This document shows positions 1-13,100 of a stretch of 64,000 bases of DNA, piece by piece. The translations under genes were made by a program, and so were the position numbers. Source of the stretch: Datnioides undecimradiatus (lineage: Eukaryota; Chordata; Actinopteri; Lobotiformes; Datnioididae); the NCBI GenBank assembly GCA_008933995.1, contig WARS01000014.1:3023192-3087191 (forward strand), given 5' to 3'. Position 1 is the stretch's first letter. Each line of letters begins with the position of its first letter. Below the pieces are notes generated by a model. That model made no database searches and was not told the origin of the DNA. It saw nothing but the letters and a program-made list of their open reading frames with translations.

Positions 1-8
1 TAGTAAGG

Positions 9-22
9 CCACCAGGGAGCGA
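9..22 (+). promoter_or_regulatory. CTCF-like motif
   Basis: CCACCAGGGAGCGA differs from the common CTCF core (CCASYAGRKGGCR) at one strong position. Single motif matches occur by chance, so this is only a candidate. Confidence 0.3.
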
Positions 23-2432
23 TGTGAAAGCCGCTTCCACTTCATCATACAGTGGACTGGATGGAAAGTCTGCACAACGTGCGGCAGGAAAGAAACTTTT
101 ATACGGTTTGAAGGTCATTTGATGTGAACTGGCATTCGGCAGATTTTTATTGCATTAATGTCACTGTGTAAAATCTGCGATTTTTCTTTTCTCTCATTAA
201 ATCTTTTGTGTGTATACAGCCAGTGAGTTTTCAACCTTTCAACAGCTATGTGTGTTATTTAAAAGAAATTATCAAATTAGAATTTTCACAAGGCTATTTT
301 CATAAGTTTATAGTTAAGAGTTATGACAAAATGACTCTGTTTGCTTCTTTAACCTTGAAGAGAAAACGCACATCCAACCCAATGTATGGCTCATTGTTAT
401 GCTTGGCGCTATTTAGCATGGCATGTAAAAGACATAATTAGAAATCACCTAAGGCTACCCAGACAGCCCTGCTGGCGCTTGATTGGCAAGGGTATCTGAG
501 AGAAGTCTGGCTAAGCCTGAGCCAGAATTTGTCATCTTGAAGTGATTTTGTTGACAAGACAGGAGGCACAGTGACCTTTCCTAATTATATGTATGTGTCC
601 AGGCACTAATGCCTTAGGCAAGCAATTCAACTGAGTCAACAGAGCAGTGACTCTCAGAGCACATTCAAGCCCTGACAGCATGTTGTGTGGTGTAAGGTTA
701 GAATATGCTGGGTTTAGCAGCAAGCTTGTTAATAATTCAGTATTGATACAACATTACTAATGTCATTTGTGTCACCTTTTTGCTTTATGGATATGTAAAG
801 AAACAAACGAAAAGATCAGGTCAGATCAAGCCTGTTCTTTTTGTCGCTGCCTTCTTCCACTTGTACCTGAAATCATCTCTGAAAATCAGTCTGTTTTGCT
901 ACGCAAGTTGATTCCCACAAAACATGAACCATTTATCATCCACCCTAAATGTGTAGCAGTGAGAGAACAGCCTCTCAGATCTATGTAGGTCCCCGTGTTA
1001 TTGTTTTTCCCAAACAAACCATTTCCTGATGTGAAATGAGGTCTGAACATTACTGATTCAAAGCTTAAAGCTAAGCAGCAGATTTTCTTGGCAAGGCCAT
1101 CAGGAACACTAAGCTCACAGAAAACACATTCAAGTCCTTACTCCAATAGAATTAATCATGACAACACAGCTAACATTGAGGATAGACACTCCCTTTTTTT
1201 TCCACAGCACAACTTGCACTTGATTATGGCTTCTATGGATGTAAATGTCCACTGACAATGCATTCATGTTGAATCAAAGGGTGTTTTCATACCTGCAGTT
1301 TCTTGTCACCAGTGCTTGAATTTCAAAAGATGAGCACAGAAGAGCTCTGCTCTGGCATTGTTGTTGTTAATTACCCACTGATTTACAATCCTGTGACTCA
1401 AGCACAATTAGTATCGAAGGTTTAGTGATATTAGAGAAATAAACTCAGAATTTCACGTAATCAGTTACAGGAAGAATGGCACTGATTTCAGTATTTAAAT
1501 GTCAAAGGACATTTATTTTGGAACATTTAAAGAAATGCATCATCTTATATACTAAACATATTGCAATATAACCTCAAGTAGTAATCATGTAGATACCAGG
1601 CTATGACAACTGGTGAATGACTGGTAAAGAAACGTAAGAGGATGGCGGAGGAGGGCAAAACAATGATTGCCTATCGGGTAATCATTGGGCCGTTTGAATC
1701 AGCTTTTTCCTATTTGTTCCTGTTTTTTATATCTGAAAATCTTAGACCATACAACCCTCGTAAGTATGCAAACTTCTCCTCCTCCTTATTGTTTTCAGTG
1801 GGCTGTGTTTGTTCAAGTATTGGTCTACCTTAAGCACTGTTTACTGTATCATTAGATACCCATATTAGATTTGTTCAGTTGAGCGTTGGCAGGAAACTAG
1901 ATCCAATATGTACCATTCTCTTGGAGAGAACATCTTGCCATAATCCACTTAAAAAACTGACAGTGGTGAATGTTTAATCAAACCTACGGAAGTTACTTGT
2001 GAGGCAACTGTTGAAATTAAAAATTTGTTGATATTAAACACTTCTCTGTGAAATGCTCACATGAATGTTTTTCCAGTGGCTATCAGTGTTTATGAGATGC
2101 TGTAGCAAGGTGGTAGGAACATCTGATAAATCAGCACTCGATTTACAGACCAAACACAAGGTCTTACATAAGACAAATGTAATAACAGAAATTAAAACAA
2201 AACCATGGCTTGTTCAGGCAGACGACCGGAGTAAACAATAGTAACAAACATGACAGTTCTTTACTGTATGTTGTTCATGTACAGTAGCATTCTAGACTTT
2301 TTCCCCTTGTGAGTTCAAATTTAAACACATCTAAAAGTTTTTTTCTTTTCTTCTTGACAAAATATCTTGAGAGTAAGTAGACCTTGGGTTAACTCCATCT
2401 CACAGTCTTCAACAGTGGATTGAGTTTGCTCA

Positions 2433-2446
2433 GTTGTCATGGAGAC
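2433..2446 (+). promoter_or_regulatory. RFX X-box-like motif
   Basis: GTTGTCATGGAGAC resembles the imperfect inverted repeat bound by RFX factors (GTNRCC, short spacer, RGYAAC), with mismatches in both half-sites. Weak on its own. Confidence 0.25.
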
Positions 2447-3639
2447 AGCTCAGTTTTTGTTAGGTGACTTAAGAATGGAATTTCTGTCACATTATAACAG
2501 TTGGTCTTATTTGGATGGGTGATTGTAACCTTGTCTCTGTCTCTCAAGGGTGGTCCTTGACACTGGCTATGAATATTTAATATTTTTTTCTGTGTGTAAA
2601 TTCCAACATGCAGTGTTGTAACTGTCAGGTCACAGGCTGAATCCGCGCTGAAGCAGCTACAGAGCATTGCTCATTAGGAAAGACATTCACTTGTTCAGGC
2701 AAACTTTGCTTCATTTATCTTTAATTAAACAGCTCCAGTCATGTACAGAGTATGTTGGTATACCTTTTTTATTAGTGTACAACAGGTCTTGGGTTAAGTC
2801 TGCTGGGTGCAGTCAATTGACGGATATAAACTGACATCAGCCCGAAATTTGGTGTGGGTGGATAGAAGATAGGTTGCAGCTCTTGTTGGTGTTCAACCCT
2901 CCTCTGTCAAAAGGACAGTATGATGTCACCATCCTGCAGTGCTTCCACTCTGGCCTAACAGATGCTACTTTAGCTTAATTGGACACTGAATCATATGTAT
3001 TTGCTGGTATACTGTTTATAGACTTGAAAGTGCTTTTACAGATTATTGATTGTAGTTTTGCTGTTGCTACTTTTGGGAGTTGGCACTGTTCAACTCGTTC
3101 AGTAAAACAACAAAACCCAGTTCACTTTGGCCATTTTAATTAATTTGCCCAACATGCAGTTGGGGCGGGCAGACATCTGGTGACCAATAAACAAGAATAT
3201 AAGGAGTTATTTGTTCGATGTGGCCGTCATTTAATGAATATGAGTTGGTGTCCAATTTCAAGCCATGATTGAATGGACGCTTGCTACTGCCTCAGCTTGG
3301 TTCATATGACATTGTTAACAGCTCCACTAATGACTTCATCCATCCTTTATTTCTGAATCACTGTAGCAAATTTTTACTCCCAATTCAGAACATCCCATCA
3401 GTCATAAGCAGAAGAAGCTATAGACGGTATATTCATCTCCATTATTCCTGATTTGACACTCTAATTGGAGCTGAAAAGTCAATTGGGATGTACCAGGTAT
3501 GACTCAGTGAAAAATTAGTTAGATTGAAGGTCTTGTGCATTTGGTTTTAAGCACCCTGATAGACTTGTGGACAGATGTTGGCTTAACATCAGACATTCCT
3601 GACCTTTGCTGCACGTTCACATGTATTAAACAAGTCTAA

Positions 3640-3798
3640 TGAGATGCGGAGATCACGGGTTCATCCCAAGAGTGGTCGCAAATGTTGCCAAATGTCTCTT
3701 TGCTTGATGTGATGGTGGTGTTTTTAAATCATGAATACTCAGTCGTACTGTAAGTCACTCTGGATATGATTGTCTGCCAAATGCTGTAGATGTAATTG
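3640..3798 (+). mobile_element. Decayed tRNA-derived SINE relic (V-SINE-like 3' region)
   Basis: A B-box-like CGGGTTCATCCC lies at about 3656-3667. About 85 bp downstream is a segment (3750-3796) reading GTAAGTCACTCTGGATATGA then TGTCTGCCAAATGCTGTAGA and TGTAATTG. This closely follows the conserved block common in teleost SINEs (GTAAGTCGCTTTGGATAA, AGCGTCTGCYAAATG, TAAATGTAA). The 5' A box is not clear, so the element is truncated or diverged. The 5' boundary is approximate. Confidence 0.72.
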
Positions 3799-4398
3799 TG
3801 ATGACAATAGCCAATGGAGTTTACAGTGAGTGGAAGCTAACTGTGCCTAGCCGTTTTCCTCTGTGGATGTTTTGATCGGTGTCAAGATATGAAATCTGTG
3901 CTCCTGATGTTGGTGACATGTCAAGAGTCAGCAAGGCACAGTAGTTTTCAATTTTATCACATGCAGCTGTATGTAACTACACTAGGCCCTGTCCTAGCTT
4001 GTATAAATCAAACTTGAATACATTTGTAACTGACAGTTTGCAGTTTGGATTTCAAAGGTCTTCGCTGTGTCCCCAGCTGTATTGTCATCAAACAGGAAAA
4101 TGCCAGTGTATTTCTGTATAGTCAGAAACTACAAGCTGGTCATACCAAAGTCCTTTTCTTTACTGGAGTTCTTCCATCAGACAGACTCATTCTATCCAAC
4201 AGACCTAAAAAAAACCCCCCAAAAAACCAGATGTTAACTTTTTGTGTGGCTAATTATCAGCCTGTAGAATTAATAGAACTGCGCTCTCATCTGTTGATTT
4301 AATACTCTTATCTGGACTTTTATCATTATTATACTTTTTGCCAGAGCCTCTGTTGGGTTCTCGCAGAGATTTTTGTGGCGCTTCCTTCCAGTTGTCGC

Positions 4399-4413
4399 AG
4401 CACAAGGGGGCTC
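4399..4413 (+). promoter_or_regulatory. CTCF-like motif
   Basis: The sequence GCACAAGGGGGCTCC contains the AGGGGGC heart of the CTCF core with about three mismatches outside it. Candidate only. Confidence 0.28.
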
Positions 4414-4558
4414 CACTGGGCCAAACTGATGTGGAGCAGCGTGGGGAAGGATGGAGGGAGGTGGAGACTGGGCCCCCTTAATCTCTACCAGACATGACAA
4501 CTTTATAAAGGCACATTAATCCACAACGAACCGGCTCTCTCTGGAGGGTTTTGGGGGC

Positions 4559-4572
4559 TTTTTTTTTTTTTT
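4559..4572 (+). repeat. Poly-T tract
   Basis: Fourteen T in a row following a G run; simple sequence, no element recognised beside it. Confidence 0.9.
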
Positions 4573-4799
4573 GAGTGGGAAGCAATGTCTGACTTACATA
4601 GGCTGCACCCTCCGGAGGGTCTGAGGAAGGTGATCCCTTTTCTTCTTTCTATATTAGTATCTAATGAGGAAATTGTATAAGGGACACTAATAAATAACAC
4701 GTCAAAAGGGAGGGGTTAAAGAGGGAGGGGAAGAAGGGGAGTGTTCTTCCCTTTTCCCCACTTGTGACCGTAACTGATACTGGGCTGTGTTTAATTTTC

Positions 4800-4831
4800 C
4801 TCCAGAGCCTCGCCTCCAGAGCCTCGCCTCC
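4800..4831 (+). repeat. Perfect 14-bp tandem duplication
   Basis: The unit CTCCAGAGCCTCGC occurs twice back to back, followed by CTCC of a third copy. The copies are identical, so the duplication is recent or constrained. Confidence 0.9.
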
Positions 4832-7755
4832 ATTTACCTTTTTATTTTTCTCACGTCAGTACATAGACGGAAACAAACACCTACTCTAACCTGTAAGTAA
4901 CAAACATTACTACATATCTGCCTGATGGTTACATAAAATGGTACTCCACATCATATTTACATATTGAAGCCATTGTAATAGTTCTGTACTTTTTAATGTC
5001 CCGAGTTTACGTTTTACCCATGTTTGCATTCTTGATAGTTTACTGATACAAAGTCACCTCATCTTGTCACTGATGGAAATTTAAAAAAGTCATTACTATG
5101 TGTTAGACTGTCTGTGACTGAGTAACCTTTTCTGTTGTTGCTGCTGCTCCCCGCTTGAAATCTCAAGTATTATGAATCATCTTATTTTTCTATCTTTCTC
5201 AAGTTCTCAGAGCCAGACTTCAGACCACATCCCTGAATCACCCCCATAATGTGTGATGGAAGTGCCACTGTGAGAATTGCGAGATTGGACAGTCCATCCA
5301 TAGCTATTTAAAATCATATTTCTGGTTTTTAAATTACCCGACTGAAAACTTGGACAGATTGGTTTCAGGCTGAGTCATCACAAAGCCAAGTGCAATTTGG
5401 CTTATTTTCTAATTTCTTGGTCTGCAACATACACTGCATATGGCTTTGCTCTGCCATTTTCACTAAGGTAATAATTAAATAATATCTTTTCTGGCTGAGT
5501 CAGATTATTGTTGAAAATGTCATCATCAAACTTTTTCTCCTAAGATATTTTATTTCCTTTCCTACAGATATGTTACACTGTGAAATCCTAAGCTTCTACA
5601 CACAAGAGCAGAGTAATCATTTTAAGATCATTTGCTACGCAAAAAATCTTTTATCTTTGTGCACTACAGAGTCCTCAAGTCCCTGTCCAGATTGTAAAGA
5701 GAGGATTTGTCCCACTCGTTTTCTAAGGATGAAGATAAAATTGTGAAACAAACCAGTCCCATGTATGAAAAACTGACTTCCTTGCTTGGATAACAGTTCT
5801 AAGATCTCACAAAGTCGCTTTTCTGTTCTTGCCTCGGCAGCCTTCAGCCTTCCTTTTATGAAGCTTGTCTTACCTTTCAGATTCCATTATACTAATAAAC
5901 GGCATACCTTAGGTCTCCTCACTCATTAGAGGATGGTGAGAAGCTGACAGTACATCATTTGAAAATACAATTTTGCCTACTCCTCCATGTCGGCTTTATC
6001 ACTGTAAAACTACAACTTGTACTTCAAATCGCCAGTAAAACACATTTTCAGCATTGAGCTAAGTACCACGCTTGGGTTGAGATTCATGTGTAGACTTTTT
6101 TTTCCCCAACATAAACTCGGGCATTATCTGTGCCCATCGTCTGTAACAGGCTGCCATTTTGTGTTAAGCCAGCACTGATGCATAGAGCCTCCACAGCCTG
6201 GTGGAAATTGCCAGCGCCTAAAGCAAACAGCAGGGCCCGAGGTCCCACAAGTGTGAAGCAGCCAAGTAAACCCATTAACTGCCTATAGAGTGGTTTGTGG
6301 TGTTGTCTCCACATGATGCTATCCACAAGCTGATTTACAGTTTGTTTTGGCTATGTTAAATAACCACAGGAGAGTCAAAACAGCACTTCACTCATTCTGT
6401 ATCTGCTACTGGAGGACATAAAGTGGGTTCACATGGTGCGCGAAAGTAGTTGGGGGGGAAAAGTTGGAGACTCTGCAGTTGTACTTGATTTATAGTGTAA
6501 AAAATGTGTTTGTACATTAGACAGTAATGCTGGTAAATCACAGCCTAAGCATTTCGCATGGAAGATATAATTTGACAAGTCTGCAGCATTTCATTTTGGG
6601 GCATTGAGGCATGATACTTTTTACTCTGAATTCTTCCGCCCCCTCTCAACATATGATGCCCAACTGTACAAATTATTTGAATCGCCAGAAGGTGTTTGAT
6701 TTATGCTGAGTCTAAGTTATCAGCTCCAAACAGGCCATGTAGCCTCTCTCTTATCATCGCACCCAGCCGCTTGCAGAATTTCTGCATGTTTTTGAGCTCA
6801 GCCCTAAATGTGATGACAATAGTCATGAACAGAACACAAAGACAAAAACTGCCACTTGCAGCAAAACGAGAGCCTCCCCCTCTCGCCTAATTTTTGTGTC
6901 GGATTCTCCTGCAGTATGTTTGACAAGAAGGCCTGGCAGCTTTACGCAGTGGCACAACTCAGGCTGTCGTGGGTGCTGCCCACCCCCGACCCCTGTCACA
7001 CAATTAGCTTTTGCTTTTCACATAGCTAGAACAAAGGTGAACTTGGGGAGCCAAGGCTGTGTTCAGTCAGAGTAGAGGGGTGTGTGTGACACTCTGATGA
7101 CTCCAGGGCACTTTCTTGACCAGAGGAGTCGTTGGCTGTCACTAAACATCACTGTCTCCCTCCCCACTAATGGCATCTCCAGATTGTGCTATGAGGAACA
7201 AAGGCTGGTTGTATGAGATACTGAGGAAAAAATAGAGCGACCCCATTTGGGCTCCAGGCTGTGGTTTGTGACAGTGGCTGCAGACCTATAGAAGTGTCAT
7301 GACAGCTATGAACCAAGGAACAATTATAGGGTGATGTGCTTGAAGCTAAGCTGGTGGTTCCTTTGACAGTAAGAAGGAAAAAAAGTGTCGAATGAATAGC
7401 ACAGCAAACACATGCTTGCACACACACATGTACAAAGTGTATATTTTCATGTTGTAATGTACTGTAACTGTGTTGTTTGTGTGGTTTAAAACCATTAAAA
7501 TTAAGCTTCAACAAGGGAGGAAATCAAATGTTAGCGTGGCATGCGTCCCCATTTTCTGTGTTGTTTTATTCACAAGGTGAAATTCAAAAAGGTGAGTGTG
7601 TTAGCAAAACAAAACCTTATGCAGAATAACAACAAAATGAAATGTTATGAGGAGTAATTTGTAATTTTCCTTTGGCTGTGGAAATGAATAAATTCAATTG
7701 ACTGAGCTGAATATTTTTTCCGTTAATCGCTGGCTTCGGAATTAATTTTTATTAT

Positions 7756-7769
7756 ATGCAAATTTGCAT
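7756..7769. promoter_or_regulatory. Palindromic double octamer (POU-type) motif
   Basis: ATGCAAATTTGCAT is a perfect 14-bp palindrome formed by two overlapping ATGCAAAT octamers on opposite strands. Octamers are POU-domain (Oct/Brn) binding sites. TAAT cores lie on both sides (ATTAATTTTTATTAT upstream, TAATCAATCT downstream). Regulatory function is inferred. Confidence 0.4.
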
Positions 7770-10019
7770 TATCCTGCCAGTAATCAATCTAAAATGGCAT
7801 TTTCTTTTTGCATTGCTGCCAATGGAAAAATCTGAGTTAAACAGCAGGAGTGCATTGACTTGATCTTCATTCAATCTTAGTTGCTGTCACAGAGTCACTG
7901 GGAGGCAAACGAAATGTGCTTAACAACAGATAGCGTCTATTTCTGGTGCGGGCTCCAAACACTTTAAGATAGTGATGAAGCATGGTGGCATTACATATGT
8001 TTTCTAAAATATAGTTTCTTACATTGTGTCCAAACCGAACTAAAATGTAATCAAAAACAGCTTGTTGTCTTGTTGGTCCCCCATCTTTTTGCTAGCAATC
8101 CTCATACCAAGAATTGTCATTGGCTGACTGATCCAAAACTAATTGGATTAAAAGACAAGCCCATTTGCCAAAAATGTTTTACTACTGTTTGTTTTCATTA
8201 TTGTAAACAGCACTTATCGCCCCAAACTAACAGGAGAAAAGTGACTGACAGTAAAGCTCTGTTTCAGCTGTCAGTCTCTGCAGGAAGTAGTTGAATTCAG
8301 TTCGCCACTGCCTTCGGTAAAGTATGACTGTTTTTGTCCAAGGTTGACTCATAAAACAAAAAGTGTTCTCTGGTGTACTTCCTATTTGATAAATACCATT
8401 TTTCAGTTCCTTTATTTTGAGAGAAAATGTTAATTTTCCACATTGTTAATTCAAGTCTTGGGCAATATTGTGTGCAAAGTCAGAATGTTGAATGTGCCAT
8501 CTTTCTGCAAAGCGTTGCAGGAGTACAACGCTTGGCATCAGCGTTGTCACAGTAAATCTCCGTCTCCATGACACTCAGAGTCAAAACACGAGCCTGGAAA
8601 AGCGAGCCCTCCCAGTGTCAAGAAATGGTTCTCTTTTCCTGGCTGGAGCTGCTAATGATTCTGACAGAATCAAGTTATTTAATTATATCATCAAAAAAAA
8701 GCACTGCAGATATTAGAACTGCAAAATTTGTCCTGTTTTTTTTTTTTTGCTTTTGCTTCAAAGGCAGAGTAGTATTATCCCTTCACCCTGTGTATTTCCT
8801 AGGTCACAGCATGTATGCTGGTCCATGTGTCTAAGTTTTCCCTACGGAAGCTGCAGAGTCCCACAGGGTTAGCTGTAATACCCTCGTTAATTCCCCCTGC
8901 ATGTTGGGTTATTGCCGTCAAAGCTCCTGTGTCAGTTTATCCTCAGCTCTGGCTTATTCTTTCATTTTTACTGATGGCTTTATTGCTCTATGTTACCGTG
9001 AGTGCCACACCCATCAACGCACAGATACAAACACAGTCTGATATATACACACGAGAGCACCTGCTGTATGTTTTTCATAATTTTTTGATTTGCACAACAT
9101 AATGTCCGTGACATTCGAGGCAATCACTGTCATTTCTAGCGCTTGTCTGCACTACGACTTTCTAAAAGTGTCCTTTCATTGTTCCATCGTGGCATTGTGT
9201 TTATTCAGACTTTAAGTAAAAATGCAAATGCCTCCAACAAGACAAGAAAAGTTTTGGCTCTTCTCTGTATTTGCCAGTTCAAAGTTGTGCTCATGATGTT
9301 TATAGAAATAGAATTGTTCACACAGTCCCCACCCACACATTTTGTTATTCACCATGAACAGTTGGTAGCGCAGCGGTAGAAATTGAGGTTTCTGAGTTAA
9401 AATTTTCACCCCAGTTGGCAGAGTTTGTCATAGAGTTTGTGGGTTTAAATAGCAACAGTTAATTGTCTCGTTCAGTCATGCAAGGGCTGAAATTCCATTT
9501 TAGCCGCAGTGGTTTACGCTGAAGACATTTAGGATGGTCCAAATGTTTCTGTTAATAATGTTAAGAACTGACACGTTAAGAGTTTTGATGCATCTTAAGT
9601 TATAAAGTTTGTATAATAAACTTTAATAAATTTAAATGAACTACACATTGTTCAGCAAGGTATTCAGATCTTTGAATAAAGACTCAAAATATGAAAATCA
9701 AAGTCTTTATTAGTGACGACTGAAGCAAAAATTCTGAATATGTCTTATGTCAGTACAGTGTTAATGGGACTAGGCATTGGCAAAGACGATATGAGCACAA
9801 TACAGAGGTCCTAACACTAAAATTGCTAACAAGGTGAACAAATTGAGTCAAAACTATTTAATTTAAAATTCCAATTCAAGTTTTTTATAATTGTAATTTC
9901 GTTGCACGTGTCAGTAGACACACATTATTAAAATAAAGTCCTTCTCAGATATTCTTGTTGTATATCATCACATGAAAATGAAGAGAATTTAAATCCATAT
10001 ATTTTTTTAATGCATCAAT

Positions 10020-10112
10020 TTAAAGGGGCCAGAAAATCAATAAAGTATGGTGGCAAAAAATATTTCAATACTTTACTGTATCGACTTTTTTTTTCTGCAC
10101 AGCCCTGGTGGT
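10020..10112 (-). mobile_element. Possible terminal part of a dispersed DNA repeat
   Basis: Read on the minus strand this begins with AGGGCTGTGCAG and a poly-A run, then TCGATACAGTAAAGTATTG and a segment ending in TTTATTGATTTTCTGG. The AGGGCTGTGC start followed by TCGATAC-type segments resembles termini of common teleost non-autonomous repeats recalled from memory. The full extent might reach back to about 9655, which is similarly AT-rich. No family can be named. Confidence 0.35.
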
Positions 10113-13100
10113 TATTTACACAAACCCCTCCATATAAATGCCAGCCGATGATAACAGAAACTAGCAGGCTTCACTGATATGACTTCATTAAGTAAACCCT
10201 TGACCCCTGAGATGCTGGGTTGATCTCTTCCCTCCCAGTCCCTTCACTTCACCAGAGAATAAGATCCCACACAGAGATAGTGGCTGTACTATCTGCCTAC
10301 TATCTTTAATTTAGAAATGCAGGAGGACTGCACATGGGTAAGATGGTTATCCACTCTGTCTGTCTTGTCACTTCATGCATGTTAGCTCTGCAAAAGCCTC
10401 TTGTGGGACCGCATAACTGGCTGTGTTGGAGTACTTTTGGAATAGTTTCCTTTGTCTGTCCGTTCCCTAATGACCACTGATTACTGTGATGATGTCAGAG
10501 ATTTTTTCTAAAAATTTCTATCTTGATGCTTCTGAGGCCTCTGAGACCAGACAGTGGAGGGCTAACTAACCAAGAGAGCAGTTCTAGGATTCTGAGAGAA
10601 ATTCAGTGGTGATTTAAAATTTGTTTTTTCCTTTTTTTGTATTTTCCTCAGAGAGCTGCTTGTTTGCATTGCAGCAAAGCGATGAACACACAGGGGCAGC
10701 CGGGAGCAGCTCCCCTGTAGCTGCGTCTTGATCAAGGACACTTCTGCAGGGGTGTTGGTGGATCAAAGCAGGGATGGTCTCTCTAAACATGAGGCCTCCC
10801 CTGCCTGCAGAATTACAGTATGTAGGTGGATTAAGGGGGGGTGCTCCTCACTCTGGATGGCAGTGAATATTAACTTAAACAGACTAAGCTGCCATTGGTC
10901 ACAGCAAAAAGGTATTTCACAACATATTTGACATCTGCTGGAATAGTACACACTGTATTATCTTATCAAGCGTTGAAAATAAATGCAATTGTTTCATAAC
11001 TTTGAGCCCATTATATGCCAGATCATAAGGCTGACAGGCCCATTTACTCACTAAATACGACAATTGATTAATCTTTTCTCAATGCTGCTTAATGCCTTGT
11101 GTCTTTGGTTCTGCAGAATGCCCTATCTCTGTAGCTGATGCTGATACAAGGTCTGCCTGTCATGATGGAGTACTGATGACGTTGTCTCCAGGGGTCTCAT
11201 CTTTGCTCTTTGCATTTGCCTTCCAAACAATTGAAAAGGCAGAGAAAACAGTGCAATTTGTCTAAAAGGAAGCAACTCCAATCGATAGGATTTTCATTAC
11301 AGTTATGTTTTCATACTGCAGTTGAGGCAGGGTGCTGAGCTCTGATGAATGATACATTAATGTTCCCATCCCCTCTCTCTCTCCTGTGTCAGTCCTCAGC
11401 TCCTGAGTCCTGTCACTGCGATGATGCGGGAGCACCGGGATGAGTTTGTGCACTGGGACCTGATTCTCCTCAATGCCACGTCCCCAGTCAACAGCTGTCA
11501 GTTTTGTCATTGTAGATTTCAGGCGGTGTCGTGGCTTTGTGGGGGGGGGGTACTAGAAGCCATGAAGTGCAAGCTGCACTCTATTGAATTATCCCTCACT
11601 CTGTAGTCCCACTTTGAGAGGTGGAGTTAAGCAGCTTACCTGTGGCCCTGAAAAATACGTGACTGCAGTGTTCATATTCCAGCAAGAAATCAAATTGTCC
11701 TTCTCACAATAAATCTATTCATATTCATTATGCACTTTGTAAACTACAGGAATTATACAGCTAGACGTCAGTGTGCAATCCTGTCCCTGTATGGTTGGGT
11801 ACTTTTTGTCTGGCTTTTTTTTCTGAGATTTGGCCAAGTCTCATATTCTCATAGTTTCATTTAGACAACCATTTTGTCTTGTGACCCCTGCAATAGAGCA
11901 AGATATACTTGTGACTAACTGTCACTGGCTTTATGCAGGCAGGTTATGTCAAGGTTAAACCAATTTGTGTTTTCTGTATTATATATATGTCATGTCTAGA
12001 AGCAAGAAGAGATAAAATCATCTTGTATGCTCACAAGCTCAAAAAAAGTTAAAATGTGAATGTCTGGAAACGCGTCTTTTTTGTGTGGTATAATTTCCTG
12101 TGTTTTTTGCTTTTATATTGGTAATGCTGTCACGGCCATTCAAATTTAGAATAACACTGTTTTGTGAGGTCCTGACCCCACGTTGGAAAGCACTGTGTTG
12201 GTCAATAGTTTCAGGCAATAGCTGCTGTTTGAGGAGGCAGTACAAAGCAGGGCCCAACAAAAAGAAACTCTGAGGATAGTGATGAAGATCTTGCCTGTGC
12301 GGAGTCCAAATCTTAACCACGCTGTACACCCTATGGATGATCTGGACCACCAACTGTAACTTATGATTTTGGAATGATGTGTTCAACAAACACACATTGC
12401 TGCTGTCTCCACACACTTTAGGCCATTTAATACTACGGTGTAGGGACAAGTCCAGGCAAGTCCCAGTTTATTCTTGTCGGCCCATCACTCATCACCTTCA
12501 CTTGTTTGCTAACTACTGCATCATCACATGCACATTAGCATGTATGGTCTCTGTCACAGCAGACGGGTTTTAAAATGAGACACTGGGGAGGAGAGTGTGG
12601 TAACTCACACTAACCACACAGGAAATGTTGATCAGCACCGACGACAGCAGAAGGTGTAGGTGTAAACCGCGGCAGCCCAAGCTCTGAATCCAATAAACCT
12701 CCCTGTGATACAGCTGTGACAGGTCAGCCAGATAATGTAACACAGAGGGCAAAACAAATCGGGCTTACTCTCACAGGGCGCCTATTGCTCATTATGTCCT
12801 CGGCAATCACAAAACAAATGACTGCAGGGCCTACAGGTGCATCTGATTCACTTTCTTGGCATATAGTCATTTACATTATCATCATTTATCATGGGTGGTG
12901 TGGCAGCCTAATATATTGGTTAGTGTTTGGCTTGTGTGTTATGTATGCACATCTCAAAACAATGGGAAATTGCACTCTCACGTCCGAGTTTACGGACCAC
13001 CACACAGGTTTTGTTGATGTCAATGCTAGCAAGCAGCAGCTGTGAAAAAATAGCGTTAGAGAGGCTGCATTTTCCTCCTCCCGCTCTCGTTACTGTGCAT

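Larger units (their letters stand above)
1..3639. other. No gene seen; unique-looking AT-rich sequence
   Basis: Open frames here are short, lack family resemblance and are scattered on both strands, as expected by chance. The only points of note are a CTCF-like motif at 9-22 and an RFX-like motif at 2433-2446. Confidence 0.6.
3799..9654. other. No gene seen; short simple repeats and motif candidates only
   Basis: Holds a CTCF-like site (4399-4413), a T14 tract (4559-4572), a 14-bp tandem duplication (4800-4831), a palindromic double octamer (7756-7769) and a possible tRNA A-box relic near 9366. The stretch 7720-7830 is rich in homeodomain-type TAAT cores and looks like a candidate conserved non-coding element. 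The remaining frames are short and unconvincing. Confidence 0.55.

Noticed and set aside
12039..12449. 136-codon minus-strand frame
   Set aside because: No family resemblance to transposases, reverse transcriptases or host proteins that I know; probably chance.
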